64,000 bases of DNA from Flavisolibacter longurius. Its GTDB lineage: Bacteria; Bacteroidota; Bacteroidia; Chitinophagales; Chitinophagaceae. Both the position numbers and the translations under genes were made by a program. The notes under the pieces are model-generated. The model worked only from the letters and a program-made list of their open reading frames with translations. It did not search any database and was not told the DNA's origin. The DNA is taken from contig JABUMY010000005.1 in the NCBI GenBank assembly GCA_013327885.1, forward strand, positions 62,001-126,000, in the 5' to 3' direction. This document shows, piece by piece, positions 18,556 through 27,912 of this stretch. Within the stretch, counting starts at the first letter, position 1. The number at the start of each line of letters is the position of its first letter.

Positions 18556-20148
18556 CTATACAGCTTTTGTAGCGCTGCCCATCATTTTAGACAATTTGAA
18601 CGATAAAAGATAGAGGATTGCACCGGCTACACCGGCCAGCAAGACAAAGATGAAAAAGTAGGTTTGCAAATCACCGATTTGAATACCCAGGAATTGAGGC
18701 ACGGGACAACCGGCACAGGGCTCCGGGTACAATGCACTCATGGTGCCGGCCAGTTTGTTACCGGTAGCAGTAGCCAAAAACCAAAGGCCCATCATCAGGG
18801 CTGCAAACCGGTGCGGGGTTAATTTATTCACCAGCGAAAGGCCAATCGGGCTTACCAACAATTCGCCTACCGAATGCAAAAAGTACAGGCCAACCAACCA
18901 AAAAAGGCTCACTTTCACCCCGGCGCTTACCGGCGTGCCAAAGGCAATAACCAAAAAACCCAATGCTAAAAAGAGTAAGCCAAAAGCTTGTTTGAGTGGT
19001 GCCGGTGGTTCTATTTTCTTTTGCGCCAACCGGCGCCAGAGCCAGGCAAACAAGGGTGCCAGCAGCACAACAAACACGGGTCCCAGGCTTTGAAAATAAC
19101 TGGCGGGAATTTCCCATGTCCCAACATTTCTGTTTGTTTGTTCGTTGGCAAAAAATGTCAGGGAAACACCGGCCTGCTCAAAGCACATCCAAAAGAAAAC
19201 AACAAACAAAAGAATAATCACGATCACGCCTAACCGCTTTTTCTCGATACGGCTGAGGGACTTGTCCGTGATGATGGTAAATGGCACCACCAGGCTGGCG
19301 CTGTAGATCAGTGCCCCCAGGGGATCAACATCCAAAGCGGTGATCATCAGCATTGCCACTGCCAGCAAGGTAAAAACAAACACCAGCAACTGCCAGCGCT
19401 GCACCATCGATTGTGGCCCTGTTCCCTGTCCGCCACCGGCATTTTTTTCCCTGCTCCTTTTTTGCGGCACCATGCCGATAGGTTCTCCGCCCGGCGCCAC
19501 CAGGTATCTGTTTTTGGTAGCATAAAAAACGGCCAGGCTGATGATCATACCGATACCCGCCGCCAGAAATCCCCATCGGAAATGAATGGTTTCTCCCAGG
19601 TAACCGCATACCAGCGGCGCCAGAAAAGCACCGGCATTGATACCCATGTAAAAGATCGTATAGGCAGCATCTTTCTGTGTACTTTCTTTTTCCGGATACA
19701 ACTGCCCAACCATGGCAGAAATGTTTGGCTTAAAGAAACCGTTGCCGGTAAAAAGAAAGAACAGGCCGGTCCAAAGCAGGAACAGGTGAAGACCTGGTGT
19801 TGTGTCGAGCGAGGCGCAAACGGCCAAAACAAATTGTCCTACCGCCATCATCAGTCCGCCGATAAAGATCGACTTTCGGCCACCCCAGAATTTATCCGCG
19901 ATATAGCCACCGATAATGGGCGTTAAAAAAGCCAGGCCGGTATAACTTCCATAGATGGATGACGCCCTGGCTTTTTCATACAGCAGGTGGTCCGTCATGA
20001 ACAAAACAAAAATGGCCCGCATGCCGTAGTAGCTGAACCGTTCCCAAAACTCCGTCATGAACAATACGTACAAGCCGGCCGGGTGCCGTTTTGCACTTCC
20101 TGCTTTTCTAACCTTCGCTGAGATATTTTCAACGACAACATTTTCCAT
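18556..20148 (-). CDS. POT/PTR family proton-coupled oligopeptide transporter
   Basis: A protein of 530 residues with about 14 hydrophobic helices. The hallmark E33xxERFxYY motif (EFWERFSYYGMRAIFVLF) lies in helix 1, and the PTR2 signature region FFKPNISAMVGQLY is present. Such carriers import di- and tripeptides across the inner membrane with protons. It is flanked by DapA1 (78 bases upstream) and the LamG-DUF1680 glycosidase (43 bases downstream) on the same strand, so it is probably in one operon with them. The context suggests import of Pro/Hyp di- and tripeptides freed by the periplasmic peptidases encoded nearby; specificity is inferred. Confidence 0.93.
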   Translation of the reverse strand: MENVVVENISAKVRKAGSAKRHPAGLYVLFMTEFWERFSYYGMRAIFVLFMTDHLLYEKARASSIYGSYTGLAFLTPIIGGYIADKFWGGRKSIFIGGLMMAVGQFVLAVCASLDTTPGLHLFLLWTGLFFLFTGNGFFKPNISAMVGQLYPEKESTQKDAAYTIFYMGINAGAFLAPLVCGYLGETIHFRWGFLAAGIGMIISLAVFYATKNRYLVAPGGEPIGMVPQKRSREKNAGGGQGTGPQSMVQRWQLLVFVFTLLAVAMLMITALDVDPLGALIYSASLVVPFTIITDKSLSRIEKKRLGVIVIILLFVVFFWMCFEQAGVSLTFFANEQTNRNVGTWEIPASYFQSLGPVFVVLLAPLFAWLWRRLAQKKIEPPAPLKQAFGLLFLALGFLVIAFGTPVSAGVKVSLFWLVGLYFLHSVGELLVSPIGLSLVNKLTPHRFAALMMGLWFLATATGNKLAGTMSALYPEPCAGCPVPQFLGIQIGDLQTYFFIFVLLAGVAGAILYLLSFKLSKMMGSATKAV

Positions 20149-20226
20149 GGCTTTGGTTTAACGAACCTTTGTACTGCTACCATACCTGCATAAAAACTGC
20201 CTATCGGTTACCGATACCCGCATTTC

Positions 20227-21162
20227 CTATGCAACCGCAACGGCCTTTTCGCTTTCCTTATAGTCGGGTAATACAGGACGGCTGGCCAGGGCTTCTTCGA
20301 TAATGTTCAGCACCCGTTCCCGTTCGTCCCCAATCAGGGTCAACCGGGGTGCACGAACCGTTTCACTACCAATACCGGCCTGTTGTTCGGCCAGCTTGAT
20401 GTACTGTACCAGCTTTGTATGAATATCCAATTCCAAGAGTGGCATAAACCAACGGTAGATGGCCACAGCTTCCGCAATACGACCGGCTTTTGCCAACCGG
20501 TAAATGGCAACCGTTTCGGCAGGGAAAGCGCAAACCAATCCCGCTATCCAGCCATCGGCGCCCAGCAGCAATTCTTCCAGCGCTAATGTATCTACACCGC
20601 ACAATATCTTGTACCGGTCGCCGAAATGATTGATCATGCGTGTTACATTGGTCACGTCACGTGTAGACTCTTTTACGGCCTGGATGTTGGCGCAGCCGGC
20701 GAGGTCTTCAAACATGGCCAGGGTGATCTCGGTTTTGTAGTCAACCGGGTTATTGTATAAAACGATAGGCAGATCGGTTTCACCCGCAATCGATTTAAAA
20801 TATTCAACGGTCTCGCGGTGGTCGCTTTTGTAACGCATGGGTGGAAGCAGCATCAATCCTTCAGCACCCCATTTTTTGGCCAGCCTTGCCTGGTGAATGG
20901 CTTCCCGTGTCGACCCTTCGGCAATGTTGATGATCACCGGTATTCTTCCGTCGATCGTTTCCACGGCAAATTTTACCAGGGTCTCTTTTTCGGCTTCGGT
21001 TAATACACTTGCCTCGCCAAGGGTACCGCCAAGGATCAACCCATCGATGCCGGCCTTTAACTGCACCAACAAATTTTTTTTGAAGAGATCAAGATCCAGG
21101 CTGTCGTTGTAACCAAACTTGGTGGTGATGGCGGGAATCACGCCTTTCCAGGATAAATGCAT
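20227..21162 (-). CDS. DapA-family lyase 1, probable pyrroline-4-hydroxy-2-carboxylate deaminase
   Basis: A cytoplasmic protein of 311 residues. The DHDPS-fold marks are present: GGTLGEAS phosphate/carboxylate loop, catalytic Tyr136 in VLYNNPVDY and Schiff-base Lys164 in QAVKESTRD. It is a clear paralogue of the protein at 50123-51067 (both have MLLPPMRYK, YNNPVDYK, CGVD and ADGW motifs at matching places). That copy sits inside a hydroxyproline catabolic operon, so the likely reaction is delta1-pyrroline-4-hydroxy-2-carboxylate to alpha-ketoglutarate semialdehyde plus ammonia. An alternative in the same family is L-2-keto-3-deoxyarabonate dehydratase, which would fit the arabinosidases in the same gene run. 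It heads the run DapA1-POT-DUF1680-GH51 and is divergent from the AraC regulator. Confidence 0.75.
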   Translation of the reverse strand: MHLSWKGVIPAITTKFGYNDSLDLDLFKKNLLVQLKAGIDGLILGGTLGEASVLTEAEKETLVKFAVETIDGRIPVIINIAEGSTREAIHQARLAKKWGAEGLMLLPPMRYKSDHRETVEYFKSIAGETDLPIVLYNNPVDYKTEITLAMFEDLAGCANIQAVKESTRDVTNVTRMINHFGDRYKILCGVDTLALEELLLGADGWIAGLVCAFPAETVAIYRLAKAGRIAEAVAIYRWFMPLLELDIHTKLVQYIKLAEQQAGIGSETVRAPRLTLIGDERERVLNIIEEALASRPVLPDYKESEKAVAVA

Positions 21163-21293
21163 ACTTGTTATTTTTTCAAAAATACCCTTGCCACCAGAGG
21201 GCAGCTAAACCGTTTTTAATGAATGATCAACAGAAATTAACCTTTTGCCCTACCTAGCAATTCTTTCAGAAAAGAAGCCCGGAAGCGGCAGGG

Positions 21294-21314
21294 CCCGGCT
21301 ACCGAATATTAATC
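21294..21314. promoter_or_regulatory. Candidate operator between DapA1 and the AraC regulator
   Basis: CCCGGCTACCGAATATTAATC lies in the divergent promoter region. Its core GCTACCGAAT plus TAATC recurs, with two bases fewer between the parts, on the opposite strand at 44195-44209 beside the SusC operon. It also resembles the GCCGGCTTACCGAA element at 44057-44070. It could be a binding site of the divergently encoded AraC protein; untested. Confidence 0.35.
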
Positions 21315-21427
21315 ATCCATAGCAGGATTTTAACCAAAAAAAGGGATGATGTGCTCAATTAAGGCTAAGAAATGTAAATTGAAGCTGAAACGCCTGTATT
21401 TCCAAACTGCGAACGCTGAGACAACAC

Positions 21428-22309
21428 ATGAAAATTTTACAATTCACCTTGCCTGCACCGGATAACAAAACGATCATCACCAAAGAAGAACGCCTCCCCT
21501 ATTTTTATCCCCATCTTCACCGCCATTACGAAGTGCAGTTAGTATGGATAATAAAAGGAGAAGGCACGCTGGTAGCTGACAACAGCATGCACAGTTTTAA
21601 TAACAACGAGATCTACTGGATTGGCGCCAACCAGCCGCATGTTTTTAAAAGCGAAGCCTCTTATCTGGCAGAAGACAGCGGGAAAGAAATTGAAACCCTG
21701 AACATTTTTTTCAACCTCGATAAACACCTGGCTTCGTTCTTCTCTATTCCGGAAGTAAAAAACCTGAGCCAGTTTATCAAGCAACACAATGCCGGCTTTA
21801 AAATACCACCATCAAAGGTGACAGACATTGCCTTAAAAATGGTGATGGTAAAAGAAACGACAGGCATCGAGCAATTCATTCATTTTATCGATCTCTTAAA
21901 AACCCTTTCCCTGCTGGATGATATCAAGCCACTCACCAGCCAGACAAAATCGGTGAACTATAGCGAGCATGAGGGCATCCGCATCGCCACCATCTACAAT
22001 TACATCATGCAGAACTATGAAAAACAAATTACGCTGGAAGAAGTAGCCAAGCTTGCCTACATGACACCACAGGCGTTTTGCCGGTATTTTAAAAAACACA
22101 CGCAGCATACCCTTGTATCCTTCATCAACGAGGTACGTATTAACGAAGCCTGCCGCAAGCTTACTGATGACCGGTACGAAAGCATTGCCTCCATTGCTTA
22201 CGATACGGGCTTTAATAGCATAACTAATTTCAACCGGGTGTTCAAATCCGTTGTCAAAAAATCACCAAAAGAGTTTTTGGACAGCTACCGGCAGAAGGTG
22301 CATAATTAA
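21428..22309 (+). CDS. AraC family transcriptional regulator
   Basis: A protein of 293 residues. The N-terminal half is a cupin-type ligand pocket (HLHRHYEVQLVWIIKGEG, NNEIYWIGANQPHVF). The C-terminal half, about 190-290, is a double helix-turn-helix AraC domain (ITLEEVAKLAYMTPQAFCRYFKK and the classical second signature SIASIAYDTGFNSITNFNRVFK). It is divergent from the DapA1-POT-arabinosidase run and followed 155 bases later by the Xaa-Pro aminopeptidase gene on the same strand. It is the only sequence-specific regulator in the central block, so it is the prime candidate to sense hydroxyproline, a Hyp peptide or arabinose and switch on the locus. Confidence 0.93.
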   Translation: MKILQFTLPAPDNKTIITKEERLPYFYPHLHRHYEVQLVWIIKGEGTLVADNSMHSFNNNEIYWIGANQPHVFKSEASYLAEDSGKEIETLNIFFNLDKHLASFFSIPEVKNLSQFIKQHNAGFKIPPSKVTDIALKMVMVKETTGIEQFIHFIDLLKTLSLLDDIKPLTSQTKSVNYSEHEGIRIATIYNYIMQNYEKQITLEEVAKLAYMTPQAFCRYFKKHTQHTLVSFINEVRINEACRKLTDDRYESIASIAYDTGFNSITNFNRVFKSVVKKSPKEFLDSYRQKVHN

Positions 22310-22464
22310 TACAAAGCATTGCATTTCTCTACTGAAAAATCAAATATAGAACGACACCCTCGTTCTGTATTTCTGTACTGGCAATGGAATCGTTAGACTT
22401 GCAACCCCGATTCAGTTGGTAAACTTTTCTTCTTTCGCCAACACGGCAATTAAATCGTTTGAAC

Positions 22465-23874
22465 ATGTTTGATAAGCATACTTATAGCAGCAGAAGAGCC
22501 AGCCTGCGTGAAAAATTAGAAAGCGGCCTTCTTCTTTTTTTAGGCAACGGGGAAAGCAGCATGAATTACAAAGACAACTGGTACCCCTTCCGGCAGGACA
22601 GCACGTTCTTATATTTCACCGGGTTGGACAAGCCCGACCTGGCGCTCCTGATTGATATCGACAACGATAAGGAAATCCTGTTCGGCAACGACCTGACGGT
22701 TGACGATCTTGTTTGGCATGGCCGGCAAAAAACCATCGCGGAACAAGCCCACCTTAGTGGTATTCAAAACGTGCAGCCCCTCGCCTCCCGACAGGCCAGC
22801 ATCAAACAACTTGCGGGCAATCGTACCGTTCATTTTTTACCGCCCTACAGGCCTGAACACACAATACAACTTAGCGAACTTTTAGGGCTGGCGCCGGGTG
22901 CAGTGAAAGCATCGGCTTCGGTACCGTTGATAAAAGCCATTGTCGGTCTACGCTCCTATAAATCCGAAGAAGAAATAAGCGAGATAGAAAAAGCAGTGAC
23001 GGTGACCACGCAAATGCAGGCGGCCGCCATGCAATTTGCCAGGGAAGGAATGACGGAAGCGGAACTGGCCGGACGGCTCCAGGGAATCGCCATCGGTGCC
23101 GGTGGCAACCTAGCTTTTCCTACTATCTTAACGGTTCATGGCGAGATCTTACACAATCACTACGGAACGAACCTTCTAAAAAAAGGTGATTTGGTACTCT
23201 GCGATTGCGGTGCCGAAACAGGCTTGCATTATGCCGGTGATCTCACCCGGACCTTTCCTGTCAATGAAACATTCTCGACTCTACAAAAAGAAGTATACGA
23301 CATTGTTCTGGCGGCGCAAAAGGCAGCCATAGAAGCCCTCGCACCGGGCACCCTTTTCAAAGATGTTCATTTGCTAGCCTGCGAAAAATTAGTGGAAGGA
23401 TTAAAGCAGATTGGCCTGATGAAAGGTGATGCAAGGGAGGCCGTGCAAGCCGGCGCCCACACCTTGTTCTTCCAGTGTGGCCTGGGCCATATGCTGGGTC
23501 TTGACGTACACGATATGGAAAACCTGGGTGAAGAATACGTGGGATATACTGAAGACCTCAAAAAAAGCACGGAATTTGGCTTGCGGTCGCTGCGGCTTGG
23601 ACGGGAATTGGAAGCAGGTTTTGTGGTTACGGTTGAACCGGGATTGTATTTTATTCCCGAACTGATCGACCTCTGGACGGCTGAAAAAAAGCATCCGCAA
23701 TTTATCAACTATTCTGAAGTGCAGGCTTTTAAACCCTTTGGTGGTATCCGAATTGAAGATGACCTTTTGATCACTGCAAACGGAAGCCGCGTGTTGGGAA
23801 AGCCCCTCAACAAAACGGCCGATTCGGTGGAATCGGCACGTTTGCAAAAAGGTGAATTAGCGTTTACAGCTTAA
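22465..23874 (+). CDS. M24B Xaa-Pro aminopeptidase (aminopeptidase P)
   Basis: A cytoplasmic protein of 469 residues from the ATG at 22465 (a TTG two codons earlier is possible). An AMP_N domain occupies about 1-135, and a pita-bread M24 domain follows with the complete dinuclear metal set Asp247, Asp259, His342, Glu391 and Glu431 (DCGAE, AGDLTRTF, GLGHMLG, VEPGLYF, GIRIEDD). It removes an N-terminal residue ahead of proline and could release Xaa from Xaa-Pro or Xaa-Hyp peptides imported by the POT carrier. No signal peptide is present, which fits a role after uptake. Its TAA stop directly abuts the stop codon of the convergent S9 gene. Confidence 0.94.
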   Translation: MFDKHTYSSRRASLREKLESGLLLFLGNGESSMNYKDNWYPFRQDSTFLYFTGLDKPDLALLIDIDNDKEILFGNDLTVDDLVWHGRQKTIAEQAHLSGIQNVQPLASRQASIKQLAGNRTVHFLPPYRPEHTIQLSELLGLAPGAVKASASVPLIKAIVGLRSYKSEEEISEIEKAVTVTTQMQAAAMQFAREGMTEAELAGRLQGIAIGAGGNLAFPTILTVHGEILHNHYGTNLLKKGDLVLCDCGAETGLHYAGDLTRTFPVNETFSTLQKEVYDIVLAAQKAAIEALAPGTLFKDVHLLACEKLVEGLKQIGLMKGDAREAVQAGAHTLFFQCGLGHMLGLDVHDMENLGEEYVGYTEDLKKSTEFGLRSLRLGRELEAGFVVTVEPGLYFIPELIDLWTAEKKHPQFINYSEVQAFKPFGGIRIEDDLLITANGSRVLGKPLNKTADSVESARLQKGELAFTA

Positions 23875-26067
23875 TTATTGCGACCAACCCAATCGTCCGC
23901 CACCAGGACAGTGCTCATTCAGGTAAGCAGTAAACAGGGCCGACAAATGCTGGGAGGTCCCGGGCCCTTCGCTGATGCCGTGTGTGCGGTTGGGATAACT
24001 CATCATCTGAAATTGTTTTCCGTGCTTGACCAGTTCATTGACCAGGAGTTCGGTTCCCTGATAGTGCACATTGTCATCACCTGTGCCGTGGATCACCAGG
24101 AGGTTGCCTTTTAAATTTTTTGCATGGGTCACCGGCGAACCATTCAGGTAATCTTCCCTGTTCTCCTGTGGTAATCCCATATAGCGTTCCTGGTAAATGT
24201 TATCGTACAACAACTGGTTGGGAACCGGTGCAATGGCAATGCCTGTTTTGTAAATTTCCGGGTACTGGAACAAGAGGTTTAACGTGGTAGAACCGCCACC
24301 GCTCCATCCCCATACGGCAATACGGCTTGTGTCCACAAACGCCCACTGCCGGATCTTCTTCGCCGCCATGGCCTGGTCTCTTGTATTCACAATACCAACT
24401 TTCCGGTAAATAGCTTTTCGCCAGGCGGCCCCTTTCGGCGAGGGTGTTCCCCTGCCGTCAAGACTGATCTGAATATAGCCATCGGCTGCAATGTCGCCCT
24501 TGTACAAACGGGTGCCGGCACTGCCGTCGGCGTCTTTTACCGTGGCACCTGCCGGTTCTGCATACACGTAAAAAAGCACCGGGTATTTTTTTGTACTGTC
24601 AAAGTTTTTGGGAAGGATCATCCAGCCGTCCATCGTCACGTTGTCTTCGGTTGTGAGCTGGAACATTTTAACCTCCGGACGGTCTGCCCGCTGTGCCTGT
24701 AGCTGCGACTGCACCGGCTTGATGGTTTTATGACCGGCCACACGAATCCATTCCACAACCCGTTGGCCTTTGCTGTTGGAAAAACGATGAAAAGAATAGG
24801 TTGCGCCTGGGCTCATGTCGTAATGGTGTGTTCCTTCCAGGGAAGCCGGTGACAACAATTCCATGCCCTTTTTGCCGTCGATGCTTATCCTGTACAAATA
24901 CTGCTGGGTTGCATTGTTTGGCGAAGCCGTAAAATAAACAAAGCCGCTTTTTTCATCCACGCCTTTGATCGTGATGATGTCATAGTTTCCTTTTGTCAGC
25001 AGTGTTTCTTTTCCCGTCCTGTCGATCCGGTAAAGATGCCGCCAGCCGTCTTTTTCCGATACCCATAAAAATTCTTTTCCGCCCTTTATCCATTCCCAGC
25101 CGGTTGGGTCATCACTCCACCTTGCTTTTACGTCAATCCAGGCGGCATCTTTCTCGGAATAAATCGCCTTGGCCGTTCCGGTGTTGACATTACACAGGAA
25201 AACCCTAGCTTCATTCTGTTTTCGGTTGAGTTGCTCCAGGACGATCTCTGTACTGTTGGCAGCCCATTCCATCCGCGGAATATAATGCTGGCGCGGATTA
25301 CCGGGAACCTGCATCCAGGCCGTCTGGCCTGTTTCGATAGTCACCACGCCAAGTTTTGCCGACGAAGGATCTTCGCCTGCTTTTGGGTATTCAACCGGGA
25401 TGGTAAAAGAATAAAGCGAATCGGTATTGTTGATCATCAGAAAATTCCGGATGTTGGTAGCATCGATCTGCCAGTAGGCTATCTGCCGGTTGTCGGGACT
25501 CCAGCGAAAACCATCACGGCAATCAAATTCTTCTTCGTAGGCCCAGTCGAACGTGCCGTTGATCAACCGGGTTGTGCCATCTTTTGTCAGCTGCCGGACT
25601 TCGCCGGAAGCAAGATCTTCCGCATAAATATTATGGCCACTGACGTAAGCCACCTTGCTGCCATCGGGTGAAAATTTTGCGTACATCAGCGATGATGCCG
25701 GCCGCTCTTTTCCCAATTGCCGCAAGCTGTTGGACGCCACATCCAGTACCCAGTAATCACCCCGTGTATCCAGCCGCCAAACCTTTTTGGAATTTGCATA
25801 CAAGAGTATTTTTTTCCCATCGCCACTGAAATAAAAATTACGAACGGCCAGCGGTTTGCTTCCTCCCTGCGGCACCAGGCGTTGCGAGTCGACAAGCACC
25901 GTACGGGAAAAATCCGGCAATCCGTATTGAATGATTTGATTTTGCTCGATGGCGTAATAACTGGCGCCATCAGCCGCCCATTTTATGCCGGATAGGGACT
26001 GGGCTGATAAGGAAAAACAGGACAATAAAAAGAAAGCGAGAAGGTAATAAAGCTTGAATTGTTTCAT
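23875..26067 (-). CDS. S9B dipeptidyl-peptidase IV-like protease, exported
   Basis: A protein of 730 residues with a signal peptide (to about residue 22, LSAQ). The N-terminal 8-bladed DPP IV propeller carries the amino-terminus-binding acidic motif FDWAYEEEFD. The C-terminal alpha/beta-hydrolase has Ser589 in GWSGGGST, Asp in HGTGDDNVHY and His in NRTHGISEG. DPP IV enzymes remove Xaa-Pro dipeptides from N termini, here presumably in the periplasm. It follows the M1 aminopeptidase gene on the same strand (66-base gap). Together with the POT carrier it would convert proline-rich peptides to importable dipeptides. Confidence 0.94.
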   Translation of the reverse strand: MKQFKLYYLLAFFLLSCFSLSAQSLSGIKWAADGASYYAIEQNQIIQYGLPDFSRTVLVDSQRLVPQGGSKPLAVRNFYFSGDGKKILLYANSKKVWRLDTRGDYWVLDVASNSLRQLGKERPASSLMYAKFSPDGSKVAYVSGHNIYAEDLASGEVRQLTKDGTTRLINGTFDWAYEEEFDCRDGFRWSPDNRQIAYWQIDATNIRNFLMINNTDSLYSFTIPVEYPKAGEDPSSAKLGVVTIETGQTAWMQVPGNPRQHYIPRMEWAANSTEIVLEQLNRKQNEARVFLCNVNTGTAKAIYSEKDAAWIDVKARWSDDPTGWEWIKGGKEFLWVSEKDGWRHLYRIDRTGKETLLTKGNYDIITIKGVDEKSGFVYFTASPNNATQQYLYRISIDGKKGMELLSPASLEGTHHYDMSPGATYSFHRFSNSKGQRVVEWIRVAGHKTIKPVQSQLQAQRADRPEVKMFQLTTEDNVTMDGWMILPKNFDSTKKYPVLFYVYAEPAGATVKDADGSAGTRLYKGDIAADGYIQISLDGRGTPSPKGAAWRKAIYRKVGIVNTRDQAMAAKKIRQWAFVDTSRIAVWGWSGGGSTTLNLLFQYPEIYKTGIAIAPVPNQLLYDNIYQERYMGLPQENREDYLNGSPVTHAKNLKGNLLVIHGTGDDNVHYQGTELLVNELVKHGKQFQMMSYPNRTHGISEGPGTSQHLSALFTAYLNEHCPGGGRLGWSQ

Positions 26068-26133
26068 AAAAAATTCTTGCAGCGATAAACGAAAAAGCTA
26101 ATGCTAGCGGTCATGATTAAATGGTACAGCCAC

Positions 26134-27813
26134 TTAACGCGACGCAATCTGTGCAGGCTTGATATAATACATCTTTTCAATTTCGGCAGCGGTAAAAAGG
26201 GACGCTTCTTCCTTGCTTATGTTCAGTGATTTCCACGTCGTTGTCGGGTATATCTTTTTGGTCACTGTTTTATTCGTTAAGGTCAACGGCAGGTTAAAGC
26301 CGGCGACAGCGTTTGTATACCGAAATGTCACTTGTTTTCCATCAGCAGAAAAATAGTATTCAAAGTTGGGTATACCTGTTGTCCGTAAATATTGGTCAAA
26401 AACTTTCTGGTAGTTAAAACCGGCCATTTTGGAGATATAACCTTCCACTTGCTGTGCCGTCACGGTTTGATGATAAAAGGTTGCGTTCAGCCCCCGCATG
26501 ATCCTTCTGAAAAGGCTGTCGTTCCCGATGCTGTGCCGGATGGTGTGAAGCATATTGCCACCCTTTGGATACATATCGCCGCTACCCTGCTGGTTCACGC
26601 CATAGGCCGGGATAATGGGTTTGTCGTTGCGGATGCCTCTTCTTGTACCGGCATTGTATTCATTGCCGGCCTGCTCACCAAAATGGTAATCTACAAAAAG
26701 GGTTTCGCTGTAATTGGTAAAGCCTTCATGGATCCACATGTCCGCCAGGTCTTTGCTGGTGATGTTGTTGCCAAACCATTCATGGCCGCTCTCATGGATA
26801 ACGATAAAGTCCCACTTCATCCCCCAGCCTGTTCCCGATCCATCCCGCCCCCGGTATCCCGGCGCATAATGGTTACCGTAAGCAACGGCGCTTTGGTGCT
26901 CCATGCCCGTATGCGGAACATCCACCAGCTTAAACCCATCCTGGTAAAACGGGTAAGGCCCAAACCAATGCTCGAACGCTTTTAACGTATTGCGGGCTTC
27001 TCTGGGCAGGTATTGTTTTGCCCGGGCTTCGTTGTAATCCAGTACCCAGTAGTCAAGGTCTAGTGCACCCTTTTCTCCCGGGTAGGTTTCGGAAAAATGC
27101 ACATACTTACCAATGTAGGGAATGATGTTGTAGTTGTTGATGGGATTAACCACACCCCATTTGTAGGTGGTGGTGCCATCGCCATTGTTTTGCGTTGACA
27201 GCAACCTGCCATTGGCAACGGCCACCAACGAATCGGGTACGATCGTGGAAAGAGAAGCGCCTTTGTCCGGCTCATCGCTTTGGTGGTCTTTACAGGGATA
27301 CCACACCGAGGCGCCTAAGCCCTGGCAGGTGACCGTCATCCAGGGTCGTCCCAACGAATCTTTTGTAAAGGTCCAGCCCCCATCCCAGGGTGCCCGAACC
27401 GCCTCCCTTGGCGTGCCGCTGTAATAAACGGTAATGTCATTGACAGCAGCCGCCTTTTGTTGCGGAACTTTTATATACCAGGCAGCTCCGTCTTTCGTAA
27501 AATCGAGCTTCCTTCCCTTGTTAAAAACAACGCTGTCGATATGCAAAGGCTCCTGCAGGTCAACCTGCATGCGTGGGGAATGTTCTCCCTGTACCACCTT
27601 GTATTGAATGACGTTCCTGCCGCGAATTGTTTTCCCGTTATAATCCGGCTGCACCGTGATGTCGTAGTGCAGTACATTCCACCAGGTCCGGTCCTTGTTC
27701 AGGCTACCGCGCAAGGAATCGGCACGGGTAAATTGTTGCCGGCCGGAAGACGGCTGCGCCAGCGCTAACAAAGGAGATGCAACAAAGAGAAAAAGAAGGA
27801 TCGGTAATTTCAT
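26134..27813 (-). CDS. M1 family aminopeptidase, exported
   Basis: A protein of 559 residues. The ATG at 27813 yields the signal peptide MKLPILLFLFVASPLLALAQ; the longer frame to 27906 lacks signal character. Zinc motif HESGHEWF at 340-347 (His340, Glu341, His344), third ligand in MWIHEGFTNY, and the substrate-binding motif here reads GMEHQSAVAYG in place of the usual GAMEN. It trims N-terminal residues from peptides. It lies 66 bases upstream of the DPP IV gene and 99 bases downstream of the TlpA-like gene, all on the same strand. Confidence 0.92.
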   Translation of the reverse strand: MKLPILLFLFVASPLLALAQPSSGRQQFTRADSLRGSLNKDRTWWNVLHYDITVQPDYNGKTIRGRNVIQYKVVQGEHSPRMQVDLQEPLHIDSVVFNKGRKLDFTKDGAAWYIKVPQQKAAAVNDITVYYSGTPREAVRAPWDGGWTFTKDSLGRPWMTVTCQGLGASVWYPCKDHQSDEPDKGASLSTIVPDSLVAVANGRLLSTQNNGDGTTTYKWGVVNPINNYNIIPYIGKYVHFSETYPGEKGALDLDYWVLDYNEARAKQYLPREARNTLKAFEHWFGPYPFYQDGFKLVDVPHTGMEHQSAVAYGNHYAPGYRGRDGSGTGWGMKWDFIVIHESGHEWFGNNITSKDLADMWIHEGFTNYSETLFVDYHFGEQAGNEYNAGTRRGIRNDKPIIPAYGVNQQGSGDMYPKGGNMLHTIRHSIGNDSLFRRIMRGLNATFYHQTVTAQQVEGYISKMAGFNYQKVFDQYLRTTGIPNFEYYFSADGKQVTFRYTNAVAGFNLPLTLTNKTVTKKIYPTTTWKSLNISKEEASLFTAAEIEKMYYIKPAQIASR

Positions 27814-27912
27814 TTCAATAAGATTGAATCGGTATAAAGCGTGCGCAAATGAAGATACTTTTTTAGAGCTATCTGACAGGCCACGGTTCTTCACGATGAC
27901 CGACATTCCTCA

